Origin: Alloyangia pacifica
Lineage (GTDB): Bacteria > Pseudomonadota > Alphaproteobacteria > Rhodobacterales > Rhodobacteraceae
Assembly: GCF_003111685.1 (NCBI RefSeq)
Contig: NZ_CP022190.1
Span: forward strand, 706,001-770,000
Length of the DNA: 64,000 bases
Direction of reading: 5' to 3'
The notes beneath the pieces were generated by a model. That model made no database searches, was not told the DNA's origin, and saw only the letters and a list, made by a program, of their open reading frames with translations. Within the stretch, counting starts at the first letter, position 1, and each line of letters opens with the position of its first letter. Of this stretch, positions 53,350-62,112 are shown piece by piece. The position numbers and the translations under genes are program-made.

Positions 53350-54489
53350 ATGGCACGAGGACCCGACGGGCAGGGCGGCGGAGCGGGATTCTCGCTCGCC
53401 GACCAGTTGTTCCACCGCCAGTCTCTGACCGATCTGGGGCGCGATTTCTCGGTGCTGCCCGGCTTCGACGCGGAACGTTTCGTCGAGACCTCCCTGTCCC
53501 GGCTCGCCGGCCTCGGGGTGCACGCACGGCTCGAGGTGCTGGCCGAGGCGCTGGCCGAGCAGCTTCCTTCGGGATTTCCCGAAATGGCGGAACAGGTCGA
53601 AGCAGCCCTGCCGGAGCCGCTCGATCCCACGCTCGGCGACGACGACTTCGGGCGGTTCATCCATGCGGTGCCGGGCGTTCTGGCGGTCAAGCATGGCATG
53701 GCGTATCCCGAGCGGGCGCTGGACCTGATCCATGCGGCCACGCAGCGCTTTTCGATGGAATTTGCGCTGCGACCCTTCCTCAACCGCTGGCAGGCCGACG
53801 TGCTGGCGCGGCTCGACAACTGGGTCGCGGATCCGAACTACCATGTGCGGAGGCTGGTCTCCGAGGGCACCCGGCCCAAGCTGCCCTGGGGCATGGGGAT
53901 CAGCCTCGATCCGCTGGTGCCGCTGCGCTACCTCGACGCGCTGCATGCGGACAAGACGCGCTTTGTCACGCGCTCGGTGGCCAACCACCTCAACGATCTG
54001 TCGAAGATTGCACCGGGCGAGGTGCTCACCCGCCTCGGGCGATGGCAGGAGGAGGCGCGGCAGGCACCCAGGGAGATGGACTGGATCACCCGCCACGCCC
54101 TGCGCACTGCGGTGAAGCGCGGCGAGCCCGAGGCCCTGGCTCTGCTCGGCTATCGCCCGGATCTGCCGGTGGCGGCGCGGGTGACGCTTTCCTCCGCGGA
54201 TGTGAAGATTGGCGACAGGCTGGGCTTTGCGGTCGAGCTGGTTTCGCCCGAGGGCGGGCCAGTGCTGGTGGACTACCGCCTGCGCTTCCACCGTCCGGGC
54301 GGCAGCGCAGAGAAAGTGTTCAAGCTGAAGTCGGCCCGGCTCCTGCCCGGCACACCGCTGCGGCTGGACAAGCACCACCGGATGAAGGGCGATGCCACGA
54401 CCTTTCGGCTGCATCCCGGTCCCCATGCGGTGATCGTGCAGGTCAACGGCCGCGACGTCGCGGAGGCGACTTTCGCACTGAGCGCCTAG
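53350..54489 (+). CDS. DNA alkylation repair protein, AlkC-like
   Basis: Protein of 379 residues. The middle part (about 85-270) looks like HEAT-like repeats of AlkC/AlkD glycosylases: FALRPFLNRWQADVLARL, then YHVRRLVSEGTRPKLPWG and SVANHLNDLSKIAPGEVL. The C-terminal about 100 residues form a beta-rich Ig-like domain (LSSADVKIGDRLGFAVEL through GPHAVIVQVNG), as described for AlkC. The role would be excision of methylated purines. It lies 10 bp after the SDR gene. Its stop overlaps the convergent transporter stop via CTAG. Confidence 0.75.
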   Translation: MARGPDGQGGGAGFSLADQLFHRQSLTDLGRDFSVLPGFDAERFVETSLSRLAGLGVHARLEVLAEALAEQLPSGFPEMAEQVEAALPEPLDPTLGDDDFGRFIHAVPGVLAVKHGMAYPERALDLIHAATQRFSMEFALRPFLNRWQADVLARLDNWVADPNYHVRRLVSEGTRPKLPWGMGISLDPLVPLRYLDALHADKTRFVTRSVANHLNDLSKIAPGEVLTRLGRWQEEARQAPREMDWITRHALRTAVKRGEPEALALLGYRPDLPVAARVTLSSADVKIGDRLGFAVELVSPEGGPVLVDYRLRFHRPGGSAEKVFKLKSARLLPGTPLRLDKHHRMKGDATTFRLHPGPHAVIVQVNGRDVAEATFALSA

Positions 54490-55580
54490 GCGTCTCGCCT
54501 CAGGGCAGGGAGCCTGGCTTCGACCCGTGCGGCGACGAAACGCGCGATCATCGGCCCGGTGGCGAGCACGATGATGAAGCGCAGCGTCTGCATGGCCATG
54601 ACAAAGGCCATGTCGACGTTGCTGGCGGCGGCGATCACGGCAACGGAATCGGCGCCGCCGGGGCTGGTCGCGAGGTAGGCGGTCAACGGGTCGACCCCGG
54701 CGAAGACCACCAGTGCCGCCGCCATCAGCCCGCAGAGTGCCATCAGCAACAGCACCGAGATCACCAGCCTCGGCAGGGCGCGCGCGGTATGGCGGAGGAT
54801 GTCACGGCTGAAGCGCAGCCCGATCGTCCAGCCGATAACCGCGTAGGCCAGCGCCATCATCCAGCCCGGCGTCACCGGCGCGAGCCACCCGAGCCCGTTC
54901 GCCACCGCGCCCAGAAGCAGCGGGATCAGGAAGGTGCCTGCCGGCATGCGGGTGATCCGGGTCAGCACGATGCCAAGCGCCATGACGATCAGTGCGTCGC
55001 GCAGGCCGCGGTCCGGGACTGCGAACAAGGGGGCCGGGTCGCTGGCCATCTCCGGCGCGCCGACGAAGACACGCGCCACCAGCGATGCGCCCGCCGCGAC
55101 CATGACCACCCGCAGGTATTGCATCACGGCGACAAGCCGGATGTCGGCGCCATGCGCCTCGGCGAGGAAGACCATCGCCTGTGCCGCGCCGGGCGACGCG
55201 CCCCAGACCGCGGTGTTGCCCGGCAGCACCTGCCTGAGCGCCAGCACGTAGCCAAGAAGCGCCGCGGCCGCGATCACGAAAACCACCCCGAGCGCGAAGA
55301 TCGGCCAGTCCTGCGCAATCTCCGGCAGCACCGAGGCGGGGATTTGCCCGGCGATCATCGTGCCCACTGCTGCCTGAGCCAGTTCGAAGAGCGGGCGCGG
55401 CGTTGCGATGGCGCGCGGGCCCGACGCCAGCCCGCTCGAGGCCAGCGCGATGGCGGCGATCATTGGTCCCAAGAGCAGCGCCGCGGGAACGTGCAGCAGC
55501 TCGAGCCCGGCGCCCAGGACCACCGAGAGCAGGAAGACTGCGAGCCACGCCAGCAGGCGGGAGTGGGTGGGACGGGCCAT
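54486..55580 (-). CDS. AbrB family transporter (AbrB duplication membrane protein)
   Basis: Membrane protein of 364 residues with about ten spans in two similar halves. Each half has the LGxLxGPMI / TSPGGADSVAVIAA style segments of the AbrB_dup family (AFG: VLPGNTAVWGASPGAAQAM in the first half, LATSPGGADSVAVIA in the second). Members are often labelled putative ammonia monooxygenase, a name with no experimental support here. Role in envelope integrity or transport is uncertain. Confidence 0.85.
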   Translation of the reverse strand: MARPTHSRLLAWLAVFLLSVVLGAGLELLHVPAALLLGPMIAAIALASSGLASGPRAIATPRPLFELAQAAVGTMIAGQIPASVLPEIAQDWPIFALGVVFVIAAAALLGYVLALRQVLPGNTAVWGASPGAAQAMVFLAEAHGADIRLVAVMQYLRVVMVAAGASLVARVFVGAPEMASDPAPLFAVPDRGLRDALIVMALGIVLTRITRMPAGTFLIPLLLGAVANGLGWLAPVTPGWMMALAYAVIGWTIGLRFSRDILRHTARALPRLVISVLLLMALCGLMAAALVVFAGVDPLTAYLATSPGGADSVAVIAAASNVDMAFVMAMQTLRFIIVLATGPMIARFVAARVEARLPALRRDA

Positions 55581-55884
55581 GCGGCCTCCGCTCGGAACAA
55601 GGATGGGCGCGCCCGCCGGAGCGGTCGAGGCCGGGGAGAGCCCGGAGGCTCGGGGCGCGGAGGCGGGGCACGTCCTGCGCTTGGGTCAGGGCGCGCGGCG
55701 CCGATCTGCGCCCTTCAGGAAACGGATCGGGCGCCGAATGTCCAGAGGGGATAGCGAGGGGCATGCGATTGCGGTGCCTCAAGGCGTATTGGCGGCGCCT
55801 TGAGGCAAGGGGCTTTCTTGGGCCGCATCGGTGCCGGGCAGGCACCGGCCGGGGACCTCCCGAGAGACCGGGTCTTGCAGCGGA
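55581..55884. other. Intergenic spacer with long inverted repeat
   Basis: No gene is seen. The notable object is a perfect 12-bp inverted repeat, TGCCTCAAGGCG at 55775-55786 and CGCCTTGAGGCA at 55796-55807, with a 9-nt loop. Neither strand has a T-run directly after it. It lies 78 bp past the cytochrome c4 stop and may act as an imperfect terminator or a protein-binding site ahead of the AbrB-family gene. Confidence 0.5.
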
Positions 55885-56463
55885 TCACTCCGGCCCGTCG
55901 ATCTCCAGCTTCACCGCCGCGTACCAGTCGGCCACTGCGCGGATGTCCTCGTCGGTCATCTCGGCGGCGATCGAGGACATGATGTCATGCTTGCGCTTGC
56001 CGGTCCTGAACGCCTTGAGCTGGGTGTCGATGTAGATGTTGACCTCACCCGCGAGGTTCGGCGCCTCGGGCAGCAGGGCGATGCCGTCTGCCCCATGACA
56101 CGACACGCAGGCCTCGGGTGCATCTGCCTCGCTCACCCCCTCGGGCAAGCTGGCGCTGGCGCTATGCGATCCGTACCAGGCGGCCACATCGGCGATCTGC
56201 TGCGCCGTGAGGCCCGCCGCGACGACCGACATCATCTCGTGCTCGCGCGCGCCGCTCTTGAACGCCATGAGCTGGCTCTCGAGATAGGTCTCGGGCTCGC
56301 CGCCGATGTTCGGCGCGATGGGGATTTGTGCCATGCCATCAATGCCGTGGCAGGTGCGGCACATGTTGGCGACTTTCCGGCCCGCCGCCGGATCACCGGC
56401 AGAGAGCGGGGTGCCCCCGGCGAGCATCAGCCCGCCGAGGATCATCGAGGCGACAGCCCTCAT
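55885..56463 (-). CDS. Diheme cytochrome c (c4 type)
   Basis: Periplasmic cytochrome of 192 residues with a Sec signal peptide ending near SAG (about residue 22). Two heme-binding motifs, CRTCH at 35-39 and CVSCH at 119-123, sit in two homologous halves that share the APNIGGEPETYLESQL / APNLAGEVNIYIDTQL segments. Axial Met candidates are in HEMMSV and HDIMSS. It overlaps the sugar dehydrogenase stop by 4 bp and is its likely electron acceptor, passing electrons to a terminal oxidase. Confidence 0.92.
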   Translation of the reverse strand: MRAVASMILGGLMLAGGTPLSAGDPAAGRKVANMCRTCHGIDGMAQIPIAPNIGGEPETYLESQLMAFKSGAREHEMMSVVAAGLTAQQIADVAAWYGSHSASASLPEGVSEADAPEACVSCHGADGIALLPEAPNLAGEVNIYIDTQLKAFRTGKRKHDIMSSIAAEMTDEDIRAVADWYAAVKLEIDGPE

Positions 56464-57722
56464 TCGGCCGCCTTGGGAGCGAAGGCGATGCGCCAGATGG
56501 CCCCGGCGAAATCGTCCGACACCAGCATCGAGCCATCGCGCAGGAAGGCGACGTCCATCGGGCGTCCGCGATATTCACCGGTCTCTTCGTCGAGCCAGCC
56601 GTCGGCGAAGACCTCGGTGTTGGCGGCGTTGCCCTCCTCGTCGAGCGAGGTGAACATCACCCGAGCGCCGACCGGCTCGGTGCGGTTCCACGAGCCGTGC
56701 TGTGCCGAGAAGATCCCGCCCTTGTATTTGTCTGGGAACGAGCCACCGGTGTAGAAGCGCATTCCCAGATCTGCCGCATGCGCTTGCATGTTGACCTGCG
56801 GCTCGACGAATTCGACGCCCTCGGGACGCTCCACGTCCTTGTAGTCGGGGATCTCGGTGCCGCCGTTGGTCCAGGGGAAGCCGAAGTGCTGCCCGGCTTC
56901 GGTCTGGCGGTTCAGCTCGCCCGGCGGGATATCGTCGCCCATGCCGTCCACCTGGTTGTCGGTGAACCACAGCGAGCCGTCGGCAGGGTTGAAGTCATGG
57001 CCGACCGAGTTGCGGATCCCGCGGGTGTAGACCTCGCGCCCGGTACCGTCCGTGTTGACCCGGATGATGCCGCCGATGCCCATCTTGTCGTACATCTCCA
57101 GCTTGTCCTTGGGCTGGATGTTGTGCGGCTGGCCGAGCGAGATGTAGAGCTTGCCGTCCGGCCCGACGCGGCAGACGCGGGCGGTGTGGTTGAAGCTCTC
57201 TTCCTCGGCGGGGATCAGCTCGCCCTTGGCGATCACCTCGCCCACCGCGGGGTCCGGCCCCTCAAAGAAGAACTCCGCCGCCGGGAAGGTCAGCACCCGG
57301 TTGCGCTCGGCGATATAGAGGAAACCGTCGGGCGAGAAACACGGCCCGTTCGGCACGTCGAAGGTGACCGAGGGCGCGAAGTCCTTCACCTCATCCGCCA
57401 CGCGGTTGCGGTCGCGGTCGACGATCGACCAGACCTTGTCCTTGCGGGTGCCCGCAAAAACGACGGTGCCCTGCGGCGCGACAGCCATCGAGCGGGCATC
57501 CGGCACCACGGCGTAGAGGCTGACCTCGAAGCCGTCGGGGACGTTGATATGCGGCAGGATTTCCTTCAGCGCGTCGGCGCGTTCGCCCTCCTGGTCGATG
57601 AAGGTGAAGGCGGCATCGGTCCGCTGCATGTTGGACAGCTTGTCCATATTGTCCTGCGCAACGACCGGCGTCGTCAGGATGGTGGAAAATAGAAGATTTG
57701 AAACGAAATGATTGGCTTTCAT
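56460..57722 (-). CDS. PQQ-type sugar/sorbosone dehydrogenase
   Basis: Periplasmic beta-propeller dehydrogenase of 420 residues. The signal peptide MKANHFVSNLLFSTILTTPV is cut near VAQ. Propeller segments include LPHINVPDGFEVSLYA, NGPCFSPDGFLYIAERNRV, GPDGKLYISLGQPHN and GSLWFTDNQVDGMGDDIPPGE, typical of the soluble glucose/sorbosone dehydrogenase family that binds PQQ and Ca. True substrate unknown. The coupled cytochrome c4 gene supports an oxidase-linked dehydrogenase. No PQQ synthesis genes are in the window. Confidence 0.85.
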   Translation of the reverse strand: MKANHFVSNLLFSTILTTPVVAQDNMDKLSNMQRTDAAFTFIDQEGERADALKEILPHINVPDGFEVSLYAVVPDARSMAVAPQGTVVFAGTRKDKVWSIVDRDRNRVADEVKDFAPSVTFDVPNGPCFSPDGFLYIAERNRVLTFPAAEFFFEGPDPAVGEVIAKGELIPAEEESFNHTARVCRVGPDGKLYISLGQPHNIQPKDKLEMYDKMGIGGIIRVNTDGTGREVYTRGIRNSVGHDFNPADGSLWFTDNQVDGMGDDIPPGELNRQTEAGQHFGFPWTNGGTEIPDYKDVERPEGVEFVEPQVNMQAHAADLGMRFYTGGSFPDKYKGGIFSAQHGSWNRTEPVGARVMFTSLDEEGNAANTEVFADGWLDEETGEYRGRPMDVAFLRDGSMLVSDDFAGAIWRIAFAPKAAE

Positions 57723-57765
57723 GGTTTCCTCCCTAAATCAGCCCTCCACACTCCGCCTGCTGACG

Positions 57766-57825
57766 GAGTTCCTCCGGGAGGACCTCAGGAAAGCTGCGGG
57801 CCCAATGTGCGATTCGTCAACGAAT
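57766..57825 (-). promoter_or_regulatory. Two dyads upstream of the PQQ dehydrogenase
   Basis: A 21-bp near-perfect dyad (57766-57786, arms GAGTTCCTCC and GGAGGACCTC, 9 of 10 pairs) and ATTCGT-CA-ACGAAT (57812-57825) lie 44-103 bp before the start codon. Either could be an operator; no regulator gene is adjacent. Confidence 0.35.
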
Positions 57826-57872
57826 TCCCGCAATTCTAAAGTGCATTTAAAGTGAAGCATTGATGCCGAAAG

Positions 57873-57899
57873 AGAGCGCTGCGCGGCACGCGGCGCTCT
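57873..57899 (-). terminator. Terminator of hemA
   Basis: An 11-bp stem (AGAGCGC-T-GCG paired with CGC-G-GCGCTCT, one G-U) has a 5-nt loop. On the minus strand it runs into CTCTTTCGGC. It lies 20-46 bp past the hemA stop, so hemA and the PQQ gene are probably separate transcripts. Confidence 0.65.
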
Positions 57900-57918
57900 T
57901 GTCGGAAACCGTTCGGCC

Positions 57919-59133
57919 TTACTGCGCCGCCATAGGTCTCCGCGCCAGCTGGCATTCGGCCCAAAGCGACTCGAGCGCCAGAAGAAGCCGCCGGATGTCC
58001 TCGGCGGAATGGACCGGCGCGGGGGTGATGCGCAGCCGCTCGGTGCCGCGCGGCACCGTGGGATGGTTGATCGGCTGGATGTAGATGCCGTGCTCGTCGA
58101 GCAGCCGGTCCGAGATGTAGCGACATTTCTGCGGGCAGCCGACCATCACCGGGATGATGTGGCTGGGGTTCGGCAGATGCGGCACGCCGATCCGGTCGAG
58201 CCCCTCGCGCACGCTGGCCACCGCGCGGCGCTGCGCGGCGCGCTCGCGCTGCGAGCGCTTCAGGTGCGCCACGGCGGCGCGGGCTCCTGCGGCGACGGCG
58301 GGCGGCAGCGCGGTGGTGAAGATGAAGCCCGAGGCGAAGCTGCGGATGAAGTCGCAGAGCGTCGCCGACGCGGCGATATAACCACCGGCCACACCATAGG
58401 CCTTGCCCAGCGTGCCCTGGATCACGTCGATGCGGTCCATCAGGCCTTCGCGCTCGGCGATGCCGCCGCCGCGCGGTCCGTAAAGGCCGACGGCATGGAC
58501 CTCGTCGAGATAGGTCATCGCGTTGTAGCGCTCGGCCAGCGCGCAGATCCCAGCGATCGGAGCGATGTCGCCATCCATCGAGTACACGCTTTCGAAGGCG
58601 ATCAGCTTGGGCCGGTCGAGAGGCAGGGTGGCGAGGTGGCGTTCCAAATCGGCCAGATCGTTGTGCCTCCATATGACCCGCTCTGCCTTGGACTGCCGGA
58701 TGCCCTCGATCATCGAGGCATGGTTGAGCGCGTCAGACAGGATAACCAGACCCGGAATGCGCGCGCCGAGCGTACCGAGGCTGGCCCAGTTCGACACATA
58801 GCCGGAAGTGAAAAGCAGCGCCGCCTGCTTGCCGTGCAGCTCGGCCAGGTCCGCCTCGAGCAGCACGTGCTCGTGGGTGGTGCCAGAGATGTTTCGGGTG
58901 CCGCCCGCGCCAGCGCCGCAAGACTCAAGCGCGGTGTGCATCGCCTCAAGCACCGCCGGGTGCTGGCCCATGCCGAGATAGTCGTTCGAGCACCAGATGG
59001 TCACCTCGCGGTGCGCGCCGTGGTGGGTGGCAGCGGGAAACGCCCCCCGTAGACGTTGCAGTTCGGCAAAATGGCGGTAGTTGCCGTCGGCCTTGAGCCT
59101 GTCGAGCTGGTCGCGGAACAAGGCATCATACAT
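57919..59133 (-). CDS. hemA: 5-aminolevulinate synthase
   Basis: PLP enzyme of 404 residues joining glycine and succinyl-CoA, the first step of heme synthesis in alphaproteobacteria. The PLP Lys is K244 in [41 protein letters not shown] and [14 protein letters not shown] are hallmark segments. It starts 2 bp after the DUF302 gene, which itself follows soxD. ALA synthase is thus placed in line with genes for several c-type cytochromes. Confidence 0.96.
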   Translation of the reverse strand: MYDALFRDQLDRLKADGNYRHFAELQRLRGAFPAATHHGAHREVTIWCSNDYLGMGQHPAVLEAMHTALESCGAGAGGTRNISGTTHEHVLLEADLAELHGKQAALLFTSGYVSNWASLGTLGARIPGLVILSDALNHASMIEGIRQSKAERVIWRHNDLADLERHLATLPLDRPKLIAFESVYSMDGDIAPIAGICALAERYNAMTYLDEVHAVGLYGPRGGGIAEREGLMDRIDVIQGTLGKAYGVAGGYIAASATLCDFIRSFASGFIFTTALPPAVAAGARAAVAHLKRSQRERAAQRRAVASVREGLDRIGVPHLPNPSHIIPVMVGCPQKCRYISDRLLDEHGIYIQPINHPTVPRGTERLRITPAPVHSAEDIRRLLLALESLWAECQLARRPMAAQ

Positions 59134-59135
59134 GC

Positions 59136-59561
59136 TCAGAACTCCGTGGCGGCGCCGGCAATGCGGGCGAGCAGCGCGTTGACCGGCGCCATGCTTTCAC
59201 GTGCAAAGCTGCGGTAGCCGATCTTGGTCTCGGCGCCCCGGCTCTCGACGAACATCGCATAGGGGCAGAACGCAAGGTTTTCCGGATCCGCTTGCATCAC
59301 CTCGCGCGAGGTGGTGGCGGAGCAAAAGAGATACACGTCGGCGGCATCGAAAAGATGGGTCTCGGCGCCGATGTCGGCGCCGGTCCGGGCCAGCATCTCG
59401 CCGACATGGCTGACGTGATCGACCACCAGCCCCTCGCCGATGATCGCATTCTCGAGCGCGAAAGTCGCCTCCTCGAAGCTGCCGTCATAGGCGTGGGTGA
59501 TGACCTCCTGCGCCGTGGCGGCGGCCGGCAGGGTGATCAGCAGGGCAAGCGTTCTGAGCAT
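59136..59561 (-). CDS. DUF302 periplasmic protein
   Basis: Protein of 141 residues with a signal peptide ending near ATAQ. The DUF302 fold is visible in [21 protein letters not shown], then [15 protein letters not shown] and [19 protein letters not shown] and [14 protein letters not shown]302 proteins occur with sulfur-oxidation and heavy-metal genes, but their biochemical role is not settled. It lies 55 bp after soxD, separated by a hairpin, and 2 bp before hemA. Confidence 0.88.
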   Translation of the reverse strand: MLRTLALLITLPAAATAQEVITHAYDGSFEEATFALENAIIGEGLVVDHVSHVGEMLARTGADIGAETHLFDAADVYLFCSATTSREVMQADPENLAFCPYAMFVESRGAETKIGYRSFARESMAPVNALLARIAGAATEF

Positions 59562-59582
59562 GGCGGGTCTCCGTGGTGCAAG

Positions 59583-59610
59583 GCCCAGCCGCGGAGTTCC
59601 GCGGCCGGGC
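59583..59610 (-). promoter_or_regulatory. Hairpin between soxD and the DUF302 gene
   Basis: GCCGCGGA pairs with TCCGCGGC over a 2-nt loop, with outer GCCC/GGGC and one mismatch. No T-run follows on the minus strand. It more likely protects the sox mRNA or acts as a weak attenuator than as a full stop. Confidence 0.5.
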
Positions 59611-59616
59611 AGTCCG

Positions 59617-60843
59617 TCATTCGGCGAAGGTCGAGAGATAGGCGATGACCGCGTCGATAGCCTCGGGCTTGCGCAGTCCGGGGAAGGACATCTTGGTGCC
59701 CTTCATCGCCTCCTTGGGCTTCTCGAGGAAGGCGTGCAGCCGCTCGAGGGTCCAGGTCTCGCCTGCGCCGTGCGCCTCCTCAAAGGGCTTGGAGTAGCGG
59801 AAGCCGTCGATCGAGCCGATGCCGCGTCCGACGATGCCGTTGAGCTCGGGGCCGGACTTGTTCCTCGCCCCGTCGCCCACCGCGTGGCAGGACATGCACT
59901 TTTTGAACACCTTCTCTCCGGCGGCGATCAACTCGGGGTCGGCGGCAGCAAGGGGGGGCGCGGGCTCGGCTGCGGCATCCGTTGCGACCCCTGCGGCCTC
60001 GGTACTAGTGACGGCAGAGGCCAGTTCTACTTTTTCGCCGCGGGCCTCTGCAGAAGGCTCAGCCGCAGCCTCGTCGCTGCCATGGTCCGGGGTCACGTCG
60101 AGCACGGTGGCGCGCATGGTGATCTCGACGCTCTCCTTGCAATCCGTCATGCAGGGCTCGCCGGTCCATTGCGGGTATTCGGTCTCGGGCCGGTCATCGA
60201 CGATGAAGCCGCCCTCGTTGGGCATGACCACCTCGGAGAAGGTCTCGTTCGAGAGGGTGAAGTCCTCGTCGACGATGAAGTTCGAATAGAGGATGTAGGC
60301 GACAATGGCATAGACCTCGTCCGGCTCCAGCGACTGCGCGTTGCCGAAGGGCATCGAGCGGTGCACGTAGTCCCAGGCGGTCGACAGGTGCGGCCAGTAG
60401 CTGCCCACGGTCTTCACCGGATCCTTGTTGGCCAGCGTGTCCTCGCCGCCGGCCAGCTTCGGCCAGTTGCCCGATCCTTCTGCGAACTCACCGTGGCAGG
60501 AGGCGCAGTTCTCGGAAAAGAGCATCTCGCCATCCTCGACCGAGCCGCTGCCGGGCGGCAGGCCGGTGCCGTCGGGCGAGACGTCTAGGTTCCAGGCGGC
60601 GATCTCCTCGGGCAGGGCTTCGCGGCCGATACCGAGCGGGTCGTCCTTGGGCGCTTCGCCGGCCCCGGCGGCGGCGACGAGGCCGCCCGCAGGGGAAGGC
60701 GGCGCGGCGAGCTGAAGCGGGGTCAGGCTCCGCAGGTCGGCGGGCGCCTGAGCCACGAAACGGTCGGCCATGTTGACCGCGAAGGTCAGGGTGACCGCGA
60801 TGCCGCCGAAGACGCTGCCGTAGAGTTTAAGAGACTTCGACAT
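59617..60843 (-). CDS. soxD: Sulfur dehydrogenase cytochrome subunit SoxD
   Basis: Diheme c-type cytochrome of 408 residues, electron-accepting partner of SoxC. The N-terminal membrane-type signal (LYGSVFGGIAVTLTFAVNMA) exports it. CASCH is at 113-117, and a second site, CMSCH, lies in the C-terminal cytochrome domain (FKKCMSCHAVGDGARNK). The middle, NEGGFIVDDRPETEYPQW, is conserved in SoxD. An Ala/Glu-rich linker of about 50 residues joins the two domains. It overlaps soxC by 17 nt. Confidence 0.94.
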   Translation of the reverse strand: MSKSLKLYGSVFGGIAVTLTFAVNMADRFVAQAPADLRSLTPLQLAAPPSPAGGLVAAAGAGEAPKDDPLGIGREALPEEIAAWNLDVSPDGTGLPPGSGSVEDGEMLFSENCASCHGEFAEGSGNWPKLAGGEDTLANKDPVKTVGSYWPHLSTAWDYVHRSMPFGNAQSLEPDEVYAIVAYILYSNFIVDEDFTLSNETFSEVVMPNEGGFIVDDRPETEYPQWTGEPCMTDCKESVEITMRATVLDVTPDHGSDEAAAEPSAEARGEKVELASAVTSTEAAGVATDAAAEPAPPLAAADPELIAAGEKVFKKCMSCHAVGDGARNKSGPELNGIVGRGIGSIDGFRYSKPFEEAHGAGETWTLERLHAFLEKPKEAMKGTKMSFPGLRKPEAIDAVIAYLSTFAE

Positions 60844-62080
60844 TTTCGGCCTCCCCGTTTGGTTTGACCCACCAGGTCTGTATGCAGTTGTTGTGATAGA
60901 CCGAGTTCTCTCCGCGCACGTTGCGCAGCTGCGTCTTGGTGGGCTGCACGTAGCCGGTCTCGTCCATGGCGCGGGACTGCACGAACATCTCTTCGCCATT
61001 CCATTCGGTGTCGAGGTAGAAGCGGGTGAGCGCCTTGTTCTCGCCCTCGCGGGCAAGCCGCGCGGTTTGCCAGTTACGACCGCCGTCGGTGGAGACGTCG
61101 ACGCGGGTGATCCTGCCGTGGCCGGACCAGGCGAGGCCGGTGATCACCAGCGGGCCGTGGCCGTGCTTGATCGGCGCCTGCGGACTGGGCGAGGTGACGA
61201 CGGATTTCGCGTCCATCACCCAGGTCCACTTGCGCGAGGTGCCGTCGGCCAGCGTGTCCGTGTACTTGGAGGTCTCCTCGCGGCTCTCGACGGGGCCGTC
61301 CAGTACCTCGATGCGGCGCAGCCATTTCACCCACATGTTGCCTTCCCAGCCGGGCACCACGAGGCGCACCGGGTAGCCGTGCTCCTTGCGCAGGGCCTCG
61401 CCGTTGGCCTTGAAGGCGACGAGCACGTCGTCGAGCGCCTTGTCCATCGGGATCGAGCGGCCGTTGGAGGAGGCATCTGCGCCCTCGACATAGACCCATT
61501 TGTCGGTGGTCGCGGGCAGGCCTGCCTCGCGCAGCAGGGTGCGCAGCGGCACACCGGTGTATTCCATGTTGTGGATCATGCCGTGTGTGAACTGCGCGCC
61601 GTTGAGCTGCGCGCCCGCCCATTCCATGCCGGTGTTCGCGGCGCACTCGCAGAAGTAGACGTGGTTCTCGCGCGGGAAGCGCTCCAGGTCTTCGTAGGTG
61701 AAGATTAGCGGTCTATCGACCAGCCCGTTGATCATCAGGCGGTAATCGCTCTTGCTGAGCTCGATCGCGCCCGAGTGGTGCCGCTCGAAGGCGCAGCCCT
61801 GCGGTGTGATCGTGCCATCAAGCGCGTGGATCGGGGTGAAGTTGATCGAGCTGATCGGGTCGGCAGTCAGCCAGGGCACGTTGCGGCGCACCACGTCGTC
61901 CTCGAAGCGGATCGGCAGCCCGTAGGGGGTGGCATCGACGCCGTCGCCGAGGCCCTGCGCCCAGGGCTGCACCTCGGTGATCAGCGGATCGGGTTCTGCG
62001 GCCCGCGCGGCCCCTGCGGTCACGGCCACGGTGGCGGCCCCCTTCAGGAAGGCACGGCGCGATGTCTTCGGCTCGCTCAT
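60827..62080 (-). CDS. soxC: Sulfite dehydrogenase-like molybdoprotein SoxC
   Basis: Molybdenum-cofactor subunit of the sulfur dehydrogenase, 417 residues. The Tat signal TSRRAFLKGAATVAV exports the folded enzyme. FCECAANTGMEW carries the Cys that binds Mo, and GYPVRLVVPGWEGNMWVKWL belongs to the cofactor domain. The C-terminal dimerisation domain contains RVDVSTDGGRNWQ. Together with SoxD it takes six electrons from SoxY-bound sulfane. ATG 62080 follows AGGAGGACAAA. It is 32 bp after soxB. Confidence 0.95.
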   Translation of the reverse strand: MSEPKTSRRAFLKGAATVAVTAGAARAAEPDPLITEVQPWAQGLGDGVDATPYGLPIRFEDDVVRRNVPWLTADPISSINFTPIHALDGTITPQGCAFERHHSGAIELSKSDYRLMINGLVDRPLIFTYEDLERFPRENHVYFCECAANTGMEWAGAQLNGAQFTHGMIHNMEYTGVPLRTLLREAGLPATTDKWVYVEGADASSNGRSIPMDKALDDVLVAFKANGEALRKEHGYPVRLVVPGWEGNMWVKWLRRIEVLDGPVESREETSKYTDTLADGTSRKWTWVMDAKSVVTSPSPQAPIKHGHGPLVITGLAWSGHGRITRVDVSTDGGRNWQTARLAREGENKALTRFYLDTEWNGEEMFVQSRAMDETGYVQPTKTQLRNVRGENSVYHNNCIQTWWVKPNGEAENVEVS

Positions 62081-62112
62081 TTTGTCCTCCTTTGTTCTTT
62101 TGGGGTCCTGCG

